This document shows, one piece after another, positions 11,489-24,047 of a DNA stretch of 64,000 nucleotides. This DNA is from Muricea muricata. Taxonomy: Eukaryota; Cnidaria; Anthozoa; Malacalcyonacea; Plexauridae. Under the pieces are notes generated by a model. It worked only from the letters and a program-made list of their open reading frames with translations, searched no databases and was not told the DNA's origin. Both the position numbers and the translations under genes were made by a program. Each line of letters starts with the position of its first letter. Position 1 is the first letter of the stretch. The stretch lies in NCBI GenBank assembly GCA_963855995.1, contig OY979716.1, positions 19,587,040 through 19,651,039 on the forward strand, read 5' to 3'.

Positions 11489-12670
11489 TTGATGCAAAAT
11501 ATTTTTGAAGACGAAAGTTTAATGTTACAATCGTACGAGCAGTCAACAGACGACGATTACAATTTGAACGTATCCGTTGCCGTTCCTGACGCAGAGACGG
11601 ATGAAATAAGTGTAGAGTTTGCCGAAGCTGTGACTGAGATTGAAGGGAAAAAGTCCTTTCCTTGTTTTAAATGCGAGAAACTATGCAAATCAAAAGGTGG
11701 TTTGACAAAACACATGAATTCAAAACATCGCGATATGGTAACATCATTCGATTCACCCAGTCTTAGAATGGCGAATTTGGAAGGCATTGTCGAATCGACA
11801 AAAACAAAACTAGTGATTTGTATGGACCAGATGTGAACGGCGCTATTGAAAAAGTTTCCTGTGGAAAAGCATTGTTTGACGCAATCCTCCCAATATACAA
11901 CTTGTTTTGTCGGAAGAAAAACCAGGACGTGTTATTTAGAAGAGTTTTACGGCTTACTACCCACAAACGCGAGTACATTTTTAAACTGTCCAGAAGATAA
12001 TGTATGGAACTTGATCATGATAGAGATACCAGATCATTTAGTTGGATTCCTCAAGATATCCCAAGCTCAGGAGGACGCGAAAAACAAACCGACATCTACT
12101 TCTTGGTCTACAAAGGAGGCAATAGGATCAGTCCTAACGAACGTGGACCTTTTTCATACGTGTCAGGCTATGTTATTTCTAAGTTGTACCAAACATCCCG
12201 AAGCAGAAAGGGCACATGTGACGAAACATTACATGTACTGTTGCAATCCTTGAAGTAGGATCAAAGCACAAACAGCTTTATATCGGCTCTTAGTAAAGGT
12301 GGCTTAAGGTAGCACCTTGTGATGACTTACTAGGCATTTTAGAAGAAGATGAAAGAACATTCAGAAGGAACGTGGGCATAGGAGAGCTCACTGATACTGT
12401 GAGAAATATACCACAAGATATTATTTGTGTAGCGACTTTAAACTCCCCAGTTGTAAAGTCGTTGTGGGAGAACGTTGTGTTAAACTCCGGCATAAATCCC
12501 GAGAATTCAAAATCGACACAAAAGTTGTGCTTGGAAAATGTAATTAAGTTGTATTTACGAGTTCGCTCTTTTTCTTAAGCGAGAGATTATATGTTCAGTA
12601 AATACAAGATAAAGGAAAACTATACAAAGGGTAAAGCTTTACGAGGAGCTCTAAAACAATCGAAAAATGA
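11489..12670 (+). pseudogene. C2H2 zinc-finger transposase-like gene, broken
   Basis: The first frame (11489-11836) is acidic and then carries one C2H2 finger, with FPCFKCEKLC followed by LTKHMNSKH. Later pieces in other frames read ERGPFSYVSGYVISKLYQTS, near 12,150-12,200, and a C-terminal part ending LENVIKLYLRVRSFS and KYKIKENYTKGKALRGALKQ, near 12,530-12,670. The pattern of an N-terminal finger, a SYVSGYV-type segment and a basic tail resembles transposase-derived genes present in many copies in cnidarians, but I cannot name the superfamily with certainty. At least two frameshifts and one stop (TAA at about 12,577) break it, so it is a dead copy inside the host intron. Confidence 0.55.
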
Positions 12671-12889
12671 GTAAATTTTTAACCTTTAAAAACATGTAAT
12701 AGTAACATTTCTGCACAGCCACATGGTTAGAATATTGCAACATTGATGAATAATTATTTAATACATAACATGTGACTGATGTTAGTATACTGTGACCACA
12801 TGCAAATAAAACATTTTCCATCACTGTATTATCTAGGTGTAGGAAAGTTATCCATTATTAAGCTGCAATGCACCCTTGACCCTCTCAGT

Positions 12890-13065
12890 CAGGGGCAAAC
12901 CTAGAGTGTTAATTGGGAGTGGTGTATATTCATACGTTTGTGTTCCGCCCGAGAAATTTCTTTTAAAACTTGTTCTCATCATGTTGTCATTAGACATAAG
13001 AAATTTGTCAGCTGGAACACAAATACATGAATATACACCCAATTAATGCCCCAGTTATGTCCCTG
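12890..13065. mobile_element. hAT-type foldback MITE (176 bp), family shared with 62.4 kb
   Basis: It begins CAGGGGCAAAC and ends in the inverse GTCCCTG. Long inverted arms contain GTTAATTGGG, GTGTATATTCAT and TTGTGTTCC. Flanking 8-base repeats are CTCTCAGT (12882-12889) and CTCTCAGC (13066-13073), one mismatch. The arms share words with the element at 62447-62630. Confidence 0.75.
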
Positions 13066-13073
13066 CTCTCAGC

Positions 13074-14043
13074 AGCCATATACCCCCTCCCATTCAGCTG
13101 CAGAGCTCCCCGTTGTAAGAAAATAAGTAGGGCATGCTGATGTGCATTGCATCTCATTGAGTTATGGGCCTGCCTATGCAGTACATCTAAATATTAAGTG
13201 AAGTGATCAGATGGACCTTTATTCGTTGCTACATGTAGCCTGAGCCATATATATGAAACTTATCATTTGTGCAGCCTTAACATCTTGATTATCAAATTAA
13301 CCTTCAATGAAAGGAACTGGCCATTAAATGGAGGGAGGTTGTTAAAATTTATATTTTGCTTTTCTGCTAAAAGGGGTTCTTCAGTTTTCATACCAGCAAA
13401 AATTGGATCAGTCTTCACAGCATATTTGAGTTGATTTTGATAGTAAAAAATAATATTTATGATTGATTGACTTACTGCTCCCAAAGCTATATGATACAAA
13501 TGATGAAACATTTGGTCTTAAAAATGAGATGTTTAAGGAATTAGGTCCCTATTAACCCATTAAGCTGTAATGCACCGTACTTATTTTTCGAATTTCGAAC
13601 GGCAAATGTTACTCATCAACTAGGAAGCTCTGCAGCTTAATGGGTTATTAATAAATGATTTATACATTTCTCAAGTTAATATTTGGTAATGCTTTATTGA
13701 GATAATATTGTGTTGTAAAATACCTAAAATATGACTATGGCTATCTTTGATACTGATATAATAGTAATGTTAATTTTGTACACAGAGGGCTTGAGCAACA
13801 TTTAACATGCTGATTGTAATAAATTTTGAAATATCTTTGCTCAAATCTATATGTGCCTATGGCTAACAGCATCATAACTTTAACCCACTAAGCTATAGAG
13901 CTCTCATTTTAATAAGAAAATATATTCTATCACTGACTGAAGACAAAGTAAAATATTTTTGTGTTAAAGTAATATATCAAACTAAGATTTATGCATTCCA
14001 GCTCAGTGAGTTGACTGCTATCCACAAAAATAATGATAAACTT
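13074..14043. other. No gene seen
   Basis: AT-rich intron sequence between the MITE and the P-element-like pseudogene. Two short phrases with 'taagctgtaatgcacc' and 'cagcttaatgggtta' near 13560-13650 form a weak inverted pair. Nothing else is supported. Confidence 0.4.
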
Positions 14044-15930
14044 TTACTTCTGCACAGACTTCTTTGGACGTTTCTTGACAGGCTCATTGCTAACAGTATG
14101 TCACTTTACTTTTTCATACCACCCACCAACATTACCTGGAATTACTGGCGCAATATCTCTTTGAGCAGCAATCGTCAGATCATTGTACCCAAATAGTTGC
14201 GCTGTTGGGTTGTCTGATCTTCTTGCTTTGTCGCGTTCATGGTCGAAGTAATCTTTATAAAACGTTCTGTCAGCACATATTCAAATACCCCGGCCAACAG
14301 AAATGTTATTGCTTTAATGTGCGAGTACACAGAAATTTTCAAGCCCTCGAGTGTTTGCTGTGATAGAAACATTTTCTGCCTTTCATCAGCGGAGTATTTG
14401 CCTTCACGTGATATCGTGCTCTTCTTCCTGTTCTCTAGATATTGGAGAAACACAACTTTCAACCAGGCTAAAGTTAAACGGTCATCTTTAGAAGAAGTGT
14501 ATGGCATGATGAATGGGTTCTTTTTTCTAATATGTTCATTCAGTGACCGCACATTTGTGCAATCAAAAACCCATTCATCATTCCACAAAATTCGGCTGTG
14601 GCTTTGACATCTTCTTCACCAGTTTCCCTCAATGCAACAGCAACAGATTTGCTAAGAACTTGGACAGCCAGGTTGACCTTCATCTTGCTGAAGGGGGACA
14701 AGGAAATATGATCCAAGGTCAGTTTGGGTAGGGTATGCAATGCAAATTCCTGGTCACTGTAAAACAGATCTACTATGTGTCGAAGTAGAGGTATTGCCCT
14801 TGATTCCACATCAGACGACTTCTACTACCAGAACCAGAATTGTACAAACAATTTCTAGTGGTCTTCAACAATTGTGGAGAATCAGGAAAAAGAATATGAA
14901 CTGAGATGGTGAATAAATATTTGGAGTTTTATACACAACATCAAATTCCATATGCTTAGCCATTTTGGAGTGCAATCGAAAAAATGTTCGATTGGGTGAA
15001 GCTCCATCATTGACAGCAGCACACACACGTAATTTCAAGGACATCTCTAACGCAAATACAGTTCTACAGAATTGTGGCATCAATTGAAAAGATGTGAAAT
15101 TTCCTGTGAAAAGATATGCAATGACATGCTTTAAATTAGTGCATAATCCTCTCATAAGAAATGCCAGAGCGTGGGATGCAACAGGATCTTCAACAGCAAA
15201 GCAGGCAAAGTTAGTCATAGGATCACCCAGGTCGATGAAACCAGTCAAATCACCTGAAACCTTGTCGAACACAAGGTTTGACTGGATCTTCATTTTATCC
15301 ATTATGATAGCTACGTATCTTTTCCTTGATAAAAAAGGAGGATGTCTTCTCTGGTGGACTTTCAACAATTTCCTTGTTGATTCCAGCCTTTGGTTTGAAG
15401 TAGTTCTTATAATCCCTGAGAAGACGTTCACTCGGAAGAATAAGAGCACCACTGTCTTGTAACTCTCAGTACGCTGAAGGGGAATTGCTGTGAATCGAGA
15501 ATGCAAATCGAATTATTTGTGGGTGGTACCTCCTATCCATTTTTGTTGACTGCAAAAGTTTCATTTGCTCTTGCCAAAAGAATTTCATGTGGGGAGTGGA
15601 TTCAAGACTTTGTCCTCCCATGATTGACAAAATATCCTTCTCAAAGCTCTCACTGATTCATATCCCATCTTTTTGTATCTCTCCCTGAAGCTTTTGCAGG
15701 CGTTCCTTAAGATCTTTTATGTGCAATCGTGATGAAATAACAATTGCCCACAGTTCCTCAGGACCACAAGCAGATAGTTGTGCTTTTGGTTTTGCTGGGG
15801 CTGAAGAAGCTTTTGTTTTGCTTTTGGCAGCTCTTTTAATTGCATTTAGAGCAGATGAACAAGTTTTACACACCGTCTTTGAATGTTCTGTAATCACGTC
15901 ACAAACAACTGCCCGATATGACACTGACAC
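14044..15930 (-). pseudogene. P-element/THAP9-like transposase, decayed
   Basis: Read on the minus strand in several frames, the pieces follow the order of a P-element-type transposase. A basic region comes first (15658-15930), followed by SLESTPHMKFFWQEQMKLLQ near 15,550-15,600. Next is DKMKIQSNLVFDKVSGDLTG followed by FIDLGDP at about 15,220-15,310, then VCAAVNDGASPNRTFFRLHS at about 14,980. After that come FYSDQEFALHTLPKLTLDHI, FDCTNVRSLNEHIRK, VYSHIKAITFLLAG and a basic tail with PVKKRPKKS just before 14044. The D-containing FIDLGD and NDGASPN segments match the RNase-H-like core of THAP9 and P elements. Several frameshifts and stops disable it. No N-terminal THAP zinc finger was found, so the 5' end is probably missing. 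Confidence 0.7.
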
Positions 15931-16140
15931 TTCGAAATTGGATTCATTGACAGGGGTAGCTAGCTACTATCAAGTTTGAGATCATTAAAACTAGCGAGGA
16001 ACTCATTAGTGTTGTCAATAGTGTGAAATCATTTTTTTAAACAAAGGATGAAGAATCATAGCAAGATATTTGGGTAATTCATATGTTGGTGATCTTGTTA
16101 AGGACACGATTGGCCTTACAAAAAATATTTTCTTTGTGTA

Positions 16141-16450
16141 TTTTGGGCAAACCATGAAAATTAGCGGTGGATATGCATCGCTTGGTCGGATTCTACGCAC
16201 GGGAATTCAAAGAGGCATGGTACAGTGAAGAGGATAATGCTATCAACCGACATATTGACATTCCTACTATCCACCTACAACTTAAGACAAGCCGTAAGAT
16301 CGCTACTGACAATGACACTAATGCGAGTAATACTAGTGTTGAAAACCTTCCAACATCTGCAACACATCAATCGAATCTTTCCACCATCCCTGACAACGAA
16401 GAGCACTCATCCATGACAATGCATCCTTCAACGACCGTGGACCAATAATA
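16141..16450 (+). mobile_element. Penelope-like element (PLE), 3' coding remnant
   Basis: The frame at 16167-16448 contains AREFKEAWYSEEDNAINRHI and IPTIHLQLKTSRK, which match the post-GIY-YIG tail of the two PLE copies at 17.2-20.5 kb (AREFKEAWYSIDANTINRHI). Only the last part of the endonuclease-side tail is present, so the copy is strongly 5'-truncated. Downstream, near 16555, is a damaged CTGAAGA motif like those described for the ribozyme sites. Confidence 0.75.
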
Positions 16451-16668
16451 CTGTATTAACCTCTAAGGAACCAATCAGACGATCTCAACGTATACCTAGT
16501 CTTAGACAACAACGCTAAAAACTTGGTGTATATATGTAAATAACCTATATTCTGAAGAAGCCGAGTCAAAAGCTTGATAAAAATATATTTCAATCCAACG
16601 AACTTTCATTCAACATTAATATGCCTTGATTATTACCAAAGAAAAGAACTTCTTGAGGCAAATTACGA

Positions 16669-16732
16669 GATTATTTATTATAAAATCCTCCGACGTTTCG
16701 CCGGTTAGGCTTCATCAGTGAGTACAATAATC
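16669..16732 (-). ncRNA. Hammerhead-ribozyme-like motif, loopless stem III type
   Basis: On the minus strand the core CTGATGA (from 16718) is followed by stem II GCC/GGC and then GAAAC-GTC. Stem III can only be AC/GT without a loop, a form reported for retroelement hammerheads that cleave as dimers. Outer stem I arms GATTATT (16726-16732) and AATAATC (16669-16675) are complementary, and CTC/GAG pair nearer the core. The first position beside the core does not pair. Family membership is inferred from the core and stems. Confidence 0.5.
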
Positions 16733-16979
16733 TAAATAATAAAATCGTCCTCTATATATACATGCATTTGTCGCTTGATTGAAGACATAAAACTAAAATG
16801 TTAATAAAATTGTTAATTTAAGTTCTAAGTTAAAAGAGTGATTATTATTATATTGTTGATTGTACCATAAGATATATTAGAAACTTAATTGTTCCAATTG
16901 GTCAAATTAGATATTGATATTACGTCCAGCACAACCATTCATACAGACTAATAAATCCAGGCATGAGAATCAAAACCTA

Positions 16980-18370
<1,391 letters not shown>

Positions 18371-18393
<23 letters not shown>

Positions 18394-18444
18394 TGTTCTC
18401 TATTTTATGTTCTCTATTTTATGTTCTTTATTTTATGTTCTCTG
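18371..18444. repeat. 14-bp tandem repeat at the junction of two inverted PLE copies
   Basis: About five units of TTTTATGTTCTCTA. One unit exists in PLE copy B (near 19310-19325, inverted as TAGAGAACATAAAA), so the array is an expansion of element sequence exactly at the head-to-head junction. Confidence 0.8.
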
Positions 18445-20460
18445 TTCACTGAAGAAAAGAAAGCAATCAAAGATCTACAAGACGACGCTGAAATTATTAT
18501 ATGACCAGCTGACAAAGGACGAATGACTGTAATTATGAACAAATCAGATTATATCGAGAAAGCTAACACCCTACTGAAAGACACGGAAACATACCAACCA
18601 CTTGACACTGATCCCAGTAAGACGACGGTTAATCGTATCAACCAGAAACTAAACATCTGAAAGACAAAGACAAACTAGAAGAAACTAGCTACAACAGAAT
18701 TCGACCTAACGATGCATCCACTGCTAAATTTTACGGACTACCGAAAATCCATAAAGAAAACATTCCTCTACGACCTATTGTCTCCCTCCCAGGATCACCT
18801 ACATACGAGTTATCAAAATATCTTGCTATGATCCTTCAACCTCTTGTCAAAACATCAACTCACACTATTAACAACACTAAAGCCTTCCTTACTAATATTA
18901 AAAATCTTAAACTTGAAACTGACGAAATCTTGATATCTTTTGACGTCGTTTATCTATTCACATCAATACCACTAGATACAGCCAAACGCATCACAAACGA
19001 ACTACTCACTAACGACAAGTCATGGCAAACCAGAACCAAACTAGACAAACACGACACTCTTGATCTACTCGATCTATGTCTCTCCACTGAATTTTCTTTC
19101 CAAAACTGTTACTACAGACAAATTTCAGGTACACCTATGGGATCTCCTCTTTCTAGTTTTCTTGCAGAAGCAGTCATGCAAGATCTAGAAAAGAGATCCG
19201 TTACTAACAACAACGAAATCAAAACATGGAACAGATACGTAGACGACATCCTTGCTGCAGTTAAGAAAGACAAGACTGATGACATTTTACATACTATAAA
19301 CAACACTATAGAGAACATAAAATTCACAAAGGAAGAGGAAGAAAACAGCCAACTTGCTTTCCTTGAAGTTTTACTGACAAGAACTGATGACGGCACGATT
19401 AACACACAGGTCTACCGTAAGAAAACGCACACTGACCAAATACTGAATTTTAACAGCAACCGTCCTACTCAACACAAAATAAGTTGCATTCGCAGCTTAT
19501 TTAACCGAATAGATACACACTGCAACACAGAACAAGCTAAACGAACAGAACGAAAATACCTGTATTCAACTTTCATGAAAAATAACTACCCTAGAAACTT
19601 CATTAACAAAACACTAACCAAGATACGGAACAAACCACAGAATAACATACCAAACGAACAACCTAAGCAATCACGAACAAGAATAACTCAACCTTACATA
19701 AACAATACATCTGAAATGACCGCCAGATTATTACGACCTTTCAACATTGACATAGCTCACAAACCGACACATAAACTCAGGTCATATTTCACAAAACACA
19801 AAGACAAAACAACGACAAAACAAACAAAAATGCGATATACATGATACCTTGCCGAGACTGTCCACAACGATACATAGGTCAAACCTCGAAAAAAATTGAG
19901 ACACGAATAAAGGAACACAAAAACGCCATAAAACGACACGACCATTTATGACTACCTGCAGCACACACATATGACAACTGTCATACCTTCAACTGGACAG
20001 AAACCCAACTACTTGGACGAGCACAAACAAAACACGCACGTGAATTCAAAAAGGCATGGTACAGTATAGACGCCAATACAATTAACCGACACATTGAAAT
20101 ACCTACTATATACCTTCAGCTTAAGACAATACGTAACAATCCAACCAATAAAAACAATACTATGGCTAATGATATTAACTTCCCAATAACACTTCATTCA
20201 ACACGCGCAACCCAACAAACCAATCATTCCAATGATGTCATCTCTATTGAGCAAACCCGCTCTACCACGACAACGCATTCTTCAACCACCAATCAGATAA
20301 GATCAACCACCGAACAACCAATCAGACGCTCTCGTCGTATACAAGAACGTAGCAACAGCGCGAAACTTAAATAATGTATATATGTACATAATCTCAGTAT
20401 TCTGTCGAAAGCTTAATAAAAATATTATTCAATCCGGAGAACTTTGATCAATTATAATAT
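18436..20460 (+). mobile_element. PLE copy B: reverse transcriptase and GIY-YIG endonuclease
   Basis: The copy starts inside the N-terminal region with a PADKGR motif near 18,510. The main RT frame (18828-19844) has motif A FDVVYLFTSIP (Asp 39 of that frame), GTPMGSPLSSFLAEAVMQDL at residues 101-120 and the catalytic YVDD at residues 137-140. It continues through the thumb to the start of the endonuclease, where a small frameshift near 19,830 moves the GIY-YIG part (PCRDCPQRYIGQTSKK) to another frame. A TGA before PADKGR, a frameshift near 18,650 and a TGA in the endonuclease (after DHL) also break it. It lies in inverted orientation to copy A, and its 3' end (20,450) is followed by (TA)n at 20484. 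Confidence 0.9.
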
Positions 20461-20480
20461 GCCTGGATTACAAATCTTTA

Positions 20481-20598
<118 letters not shown>

Positions 20599-20689
20599 GT
20601 GCTAGTTTTGGTTAGCGAAATACAAAAGAGTGCTCAATGACATGTAGACAGAGCGAAATGTATAATTGTGCAAAATACCTCAAAAACTT

Positions 20690-20731
20690 ACCACTACAGT
20701 CTGTTTCATCCAAAGGGAATCTTCAGGTGGT
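20690..20731 (-). ncRNA. Hammerhead-ribozyme-like motif in hairpin, minus-strand copy
   Basis: This is the mirror image of the plus-strand motif within the 71-bp inverted repeat, with the same core, stems and T-T mismatch. As a result both strands of the hairpin would present the motif. Confidence 0.55.
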
Positions 20732-20733
20732 AG

Positions 20734-20775
20734 ACCACCTGAAGATTCCCTTTGGATGAAACAGACTGTAGTGGT
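20734..20775 (+). ncRNA. Hammerhead-ribozyme-like motif in hairpin, plus-strand copy
   Basis: Stem I is ACCAC (20734-20738) with GTGGT (20771-20775). The core CTGAAGA (20739-20745) is followed by stem II TCC/GGA, GAAA (20758-20761), and stem III ACA-(GAC)-TGT. The expected cleavage nucleotide is A20770 after GT. All three helices close. The base pair next to the core in stem II is a T-T mismatch. This is the neatest small example in the window. It is inferred from the type I hammerhead consensus, not tested. Confidence 0.6.
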
Positions 20776-20797
20776 AAGTTTTTGAGGTATTTTGCAC

Positions 20798-20833
<36 letters not shown>

Positions 20834-20967
20834 CGAATGATAACTGGCCTGCCAACAAATAAGCCACTTATCTGGAGGATCCACAGGATACACGATGCTT
20901 GTGTGAATAGAATATAAGTATAAAAGATGAACGCGAACTCCAGAAAAATAAAATATAATTATTTGTT

Positions 20968-21003
20968 AACAGACGTTTCGCCCGTTTGGGCTTCTTCAGT
21001 GTT
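20968..21003 (-). ncRNA. Hammerhead-ribozyme-like motif, GUC site, loopless stem III
   Basis: On the minus strand, stem I AACA (21003-21000) pairs with TGTT (20971-20968). The core CTGAAGA is followed by stem II GCCC-(AAAC)-GGGC and GAAAC-GTC. An unpaired A stands between the core and stem II. Stem III is AC/GT with no loop. Downstream on the same strand, 140 bases of unidentified sequence lead to (TA)n. The arrangement equals that at 16669-16732. Confidence 0.55.
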
Positions 21004-21109
21004 ATATACAAATTTCAAAACAATTAAGATAAACTCGTGCTTTATATAGCCTGAAACTAATTAAAAACTAATAAAAGTCACTAGAGCATGTACTTTTAAC
21101 TCAATCTTT

Positions 21110-21300
21110 AAGAAATAGAAAACGAGTCGCGTGCGTTTATAGTGTGATAATGCACGCGGGAAATGTTAGGAGAATACGAGAGAAGCGTGTAAAACACGAG
21201 GTGTAGCCGAGTGTTTTACACGTTTCTCGAGTATTCTCCTAACATTTCCCAAGTGCATTATCACACCATAAACGGACAAGACGAGTTTTTCTATTTCTTT
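21110..21300. repeat. Foldback palindrome, arms about 85 bp
   Basis: The left arm (GAAATAGAAAACGAG, then TGTGATAATGCAC and GGGAAATGTTAGGAGAATAC) is repeated inverted on the right around a centre near 21205. A few mismatches exist. Confidence 0.85.
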
Positions 21301-22282
21301 TATAATATAAGAACGTTATTGCACAGCAAACAATGTTTTCAAACAGATTGATGATAAAATTCTCCTTACATGTTAGGATTGACGTCACGCAATTGCTTTT
21401 GCTCATTGCTTAGCAACAAGCTTACATTTTTAAGCGGCCGGCGAAGGAATTTGTGAACTTTTTAAGCAAAGACAAACAGATTTTCGATACTTATAATTTT
21501 AAAAAAGCTTTAAAAAGGGTAGGATTGATACAAGAAGTAATTTACAGCTGTTTTGCTGCATATGGCATGAGATTTTAGCATGAAAGTCGAACAATCTGAT
21601 CTTTTCGTCGTCCTGTTTTGTTTCTGTTTGCTGAAAGTATGGAATATATTTATCGTGTTTCGCCGATGATATGTCAACGAGTTTCTGTCCCGATGACAAT
21701 TAAGGTACTTTCTTGATAAAATTAGTTTAGTTTTTGTATTTTTCTTGCACTTTTTACGATTTTTTGTGTTTTCTCGCTGCCTTTTTAAAGTTTTGTCGAG
21801 TCGTTCAATCGAATTCGTACTCAGCGAAAACAGCTACGAATGGTTTTTTTTTAAACTTTATCGTTCTGCTTTGCCCGGTTTTCTTTTGTTTCCAATCTTT
21901 TTTCTCCTTCATTTTCACGCCGTTTTTTTTTTCAACATTATATTATAATTTGTGCATAAAAACTACGCTAAATGTGATCACAGTCTCCCGGCAAGCAGGA
22001 GACAAAACAAAATACCCAGCGTGCTGCGTGCATTGTTGTGTTATAATGCACGCTCAGTAACCAATCACATTGCAGATTTTGCACTACTTATATTATAAAC
22101 AATATTAAAAACTAATTAAGAATAATTTATTCTGTTTTTAGATCTAAATTCGCACCTCTTATTGAGTCCATACGGTTTCAACGTGCACAATTGGGCACTC
22201 CAATATGCTTCTCTAGTAAGCAAGCGTTTGTCTGTGGTATTAACTACATTGTTGTTATTTATTTGTTATATATATATATATA
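21301..22282. other. No gene seen
   Basis: AT-rich intron DNA with T-rich tracts. Another copy of the ATAATGCACGC word seen in the 21.1 kb palindrome occurs near 22045, and a short (TA)n at 22269-22282 immediately precedes the Gypsy LTR. Confidence 0.4.
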
Positions 22283-22860
22283 TGTGGCCAGGCTGAGCGA
22301 ACAGTAGAGAGACACCTTAATTGATATTGTCGTTAAACTTCCGGTTGATTACGTAGAAACACACCATGCTGTAGAAACAGTGCGAAAATATACAAATATA
22401 TTTATTCGAACACAAAAAACGCATTTGTCGCGAAAGAAATTGTTGATAAAGGTAACGAAAAGCGAGGAATTAACATTCTTGAGACGTTGTTCAGTAAGTA
22501 AAGACGAATTGCTGTTTTAGTCATGATAAAGTATAAAAATATACGAATGAGTATGCAGTGTTTATAACAGTCACAGAATATTGTTGTGTTAAGTAGTTGG
22601 TGCATGTTGTTCTTCAGAATTATGCACGATTTGGCTTCAAGCTGACGCTGAAAGTATTTGCTAGAGTAAAGGATATAATTTTGTATGTTTTTAGAGAAAA
22701 TATTGGCATGTTTTTGTTAGAAAACCTAAAGTATATTACTGTAATACTTAATTAGTATTATATTGACTTTTGTAGTCGTTGCCCTCGTTTTGGGTGTTTG
22801 TTCAAAATAGAGAAAGAGAAAAGCTATACAATCTTACGAATCTTGTATGTCCCGGTCACA
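22283..22860 (+). repeat. 5' LTR of the Gypsy element (578 bp)
   Basis: It begins TGTGGCC and ends GGTCACA, an imperfect inverted terminal pair starting TG and ending CA. The end is fixed by the primer-binding site just after it; the start is fixed by the matching 3' LTR at 28439. Confidence 0.9.
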
Positions 22861-22862
22861 TT

Positions 22863-22880
22863 TGGCGTAGTCGGCAGGAT
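22863..22880 (+). other. Primer-binding site, complementary to tRNA-Ser
   Basis: TGGCGTAGTCGGCAGGAT starts two bases after the LTR. It is the reverse complement of the 3' end (ATCCTGCCGACTACG plus CCA) of the animal tRNA-Ser of the UCN family as I know it. First-strand synthesis would start from this primer. Confidence 0.75.
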
Positions 22881-22931
22881 AATTTTGAACATTCGTGCGA
22901 TATATGTTGTGGAAACAAACCCTAAAATATC

Positions 22932-23917
22932 ATGTCTGATGAGGAGCAAAGCGAGGGCGGCGATGTAGCTGTTGCAGCTGCCCAGGACAGTGAGAACACT
23001 GTATTGAAAACATTAATGGCCGAAATCGAAAAGTTAAAAATTGAGAATAAGCTAACTAAGCAAGCTCTTGCAGCAGTAATGGTAAGAGCCAGGGTGAGGT
23101 CAGTACTTCAAGTAAGAATGATCCATCTGGAGCACAGCAAACCCAAGTAGGAAACGCATCGTCTAGTGTAGCACAAGTACCCCAAGTCGTGTATGTTTCT
23201 CGAGAGCGTAAAATGAAAAAGTTTTCTGATAGTCGAGGGGTTGATGGAGAAACTGTGGAAGATTTTGTCGACAATGTGAAAAGTTTAATCTCAGTTAGGA
23301 AAATGACTCAAATCGAACAGACAGACTTTCTGTTATCACTACTGGAGTCAGCAGCAAAGGAAGAAGTCAAATTACGTCCCGCAGCCGAACGTGACACATC
23401 TGATAAAATCTGCAATATCTTGTTAGAGGCTTTTGGTGAGCGGAGAACTATTCCACAGTTACTGAAGTCATTTTACGAACGAAAGCAAAAGGACGCAGAA
23501 ACCTTGAGAGAATTTTCACACGCACTGTGTGAGATTTGCAACCGAATTTATTCACCAGACACCACTATCATACCTTCCCGTGACCAGGCCTTCCGCGACC
23601 AGTTTGCCGACAATGTGAGAGATCCACTTTTACGGAAAGAATTAAAGCGCATGATACGAAGCAACTCCAACTGTAAATTCCTGGAGGTACGAGAAGAAGC
23701 CCTACACTGGGCAGAGGAAGGTGAAAAGCTACATCCTACAAAGAGAAATGCATCAAGTGAAGCAGTCTCCACCACAAAGCCAAGCGAAGAGATGATTAAA
23801 GTATTACAAGCCCTCGAAGAGCAGCGTAAGTCAATTGATAATTTATCCCAAAACCTTATTTCCTTGTCCAAACCCAACCTTGCCAATACGCGGAGCCAAG
23901 GAGGAAGAGACCGCTGA
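22932..23917 (+). pseudogene. gag: gag of the Gypsy element, with one frameshift
   Basis: The frame starts MSDEEQSEGGDVAVAAAQDS at 22932. Near 23,080 the reading shifts to the frame that continues through VYVSRERKMKKFSDSRG to the stop at 23917. The main part (KMTQIEQTDFLLSLLESAAK, LREFSHALCEICNRI, DQFADNVRDPLLRKELKRMI) has the look of a Gypsy capsid domain. A CCHC zinc knuckle in the same frame at 23960-24001 (C, two residues, CQGVGHIARE, C) lies beyond the TGA at 23915, and it has a TAG at its third position. Gag would package the RNA in the virus-like particle. Either these are inactivating lesions, or expression uses stop bypass; the frameshift favours inactivation. Confidence 0.85.
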
Positions 23918-24047
23918 AGCCCCTCCCTATGTGGCTTTGATGAAAGAGGAAACAGAATTTGTTTTTAGTGCCAAGGAGTCGGACACATTGCAAGAGAATG
24001 TATGAATCACACCAGTCAACGCCGGAACGAAAACCCTCCCCTACCCA

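Larger units (their letters stand above)
20661..20804. repeat. Near-perfect hairpin, two 71-bp arms with a 2-bp centre
   Basis: Arms 20661-20731 and 20734-20804 are exact or nearly exact inverted copies. Each arm contains TGCAAAATACCTCAAAAACT and the hammerhead-like motif below. The outer end runs into (TA)n. A partial relative of the arm occurs at about 34392-34442 (CGTGCAAAATACCTCAAAAA). Confidence 0.95.

Noticed and set aside
15094..15462. 122-codon plus-strand open frame
   Set aside because: Antisense to the P-element-like transposase segment with the FIDLGD motif.
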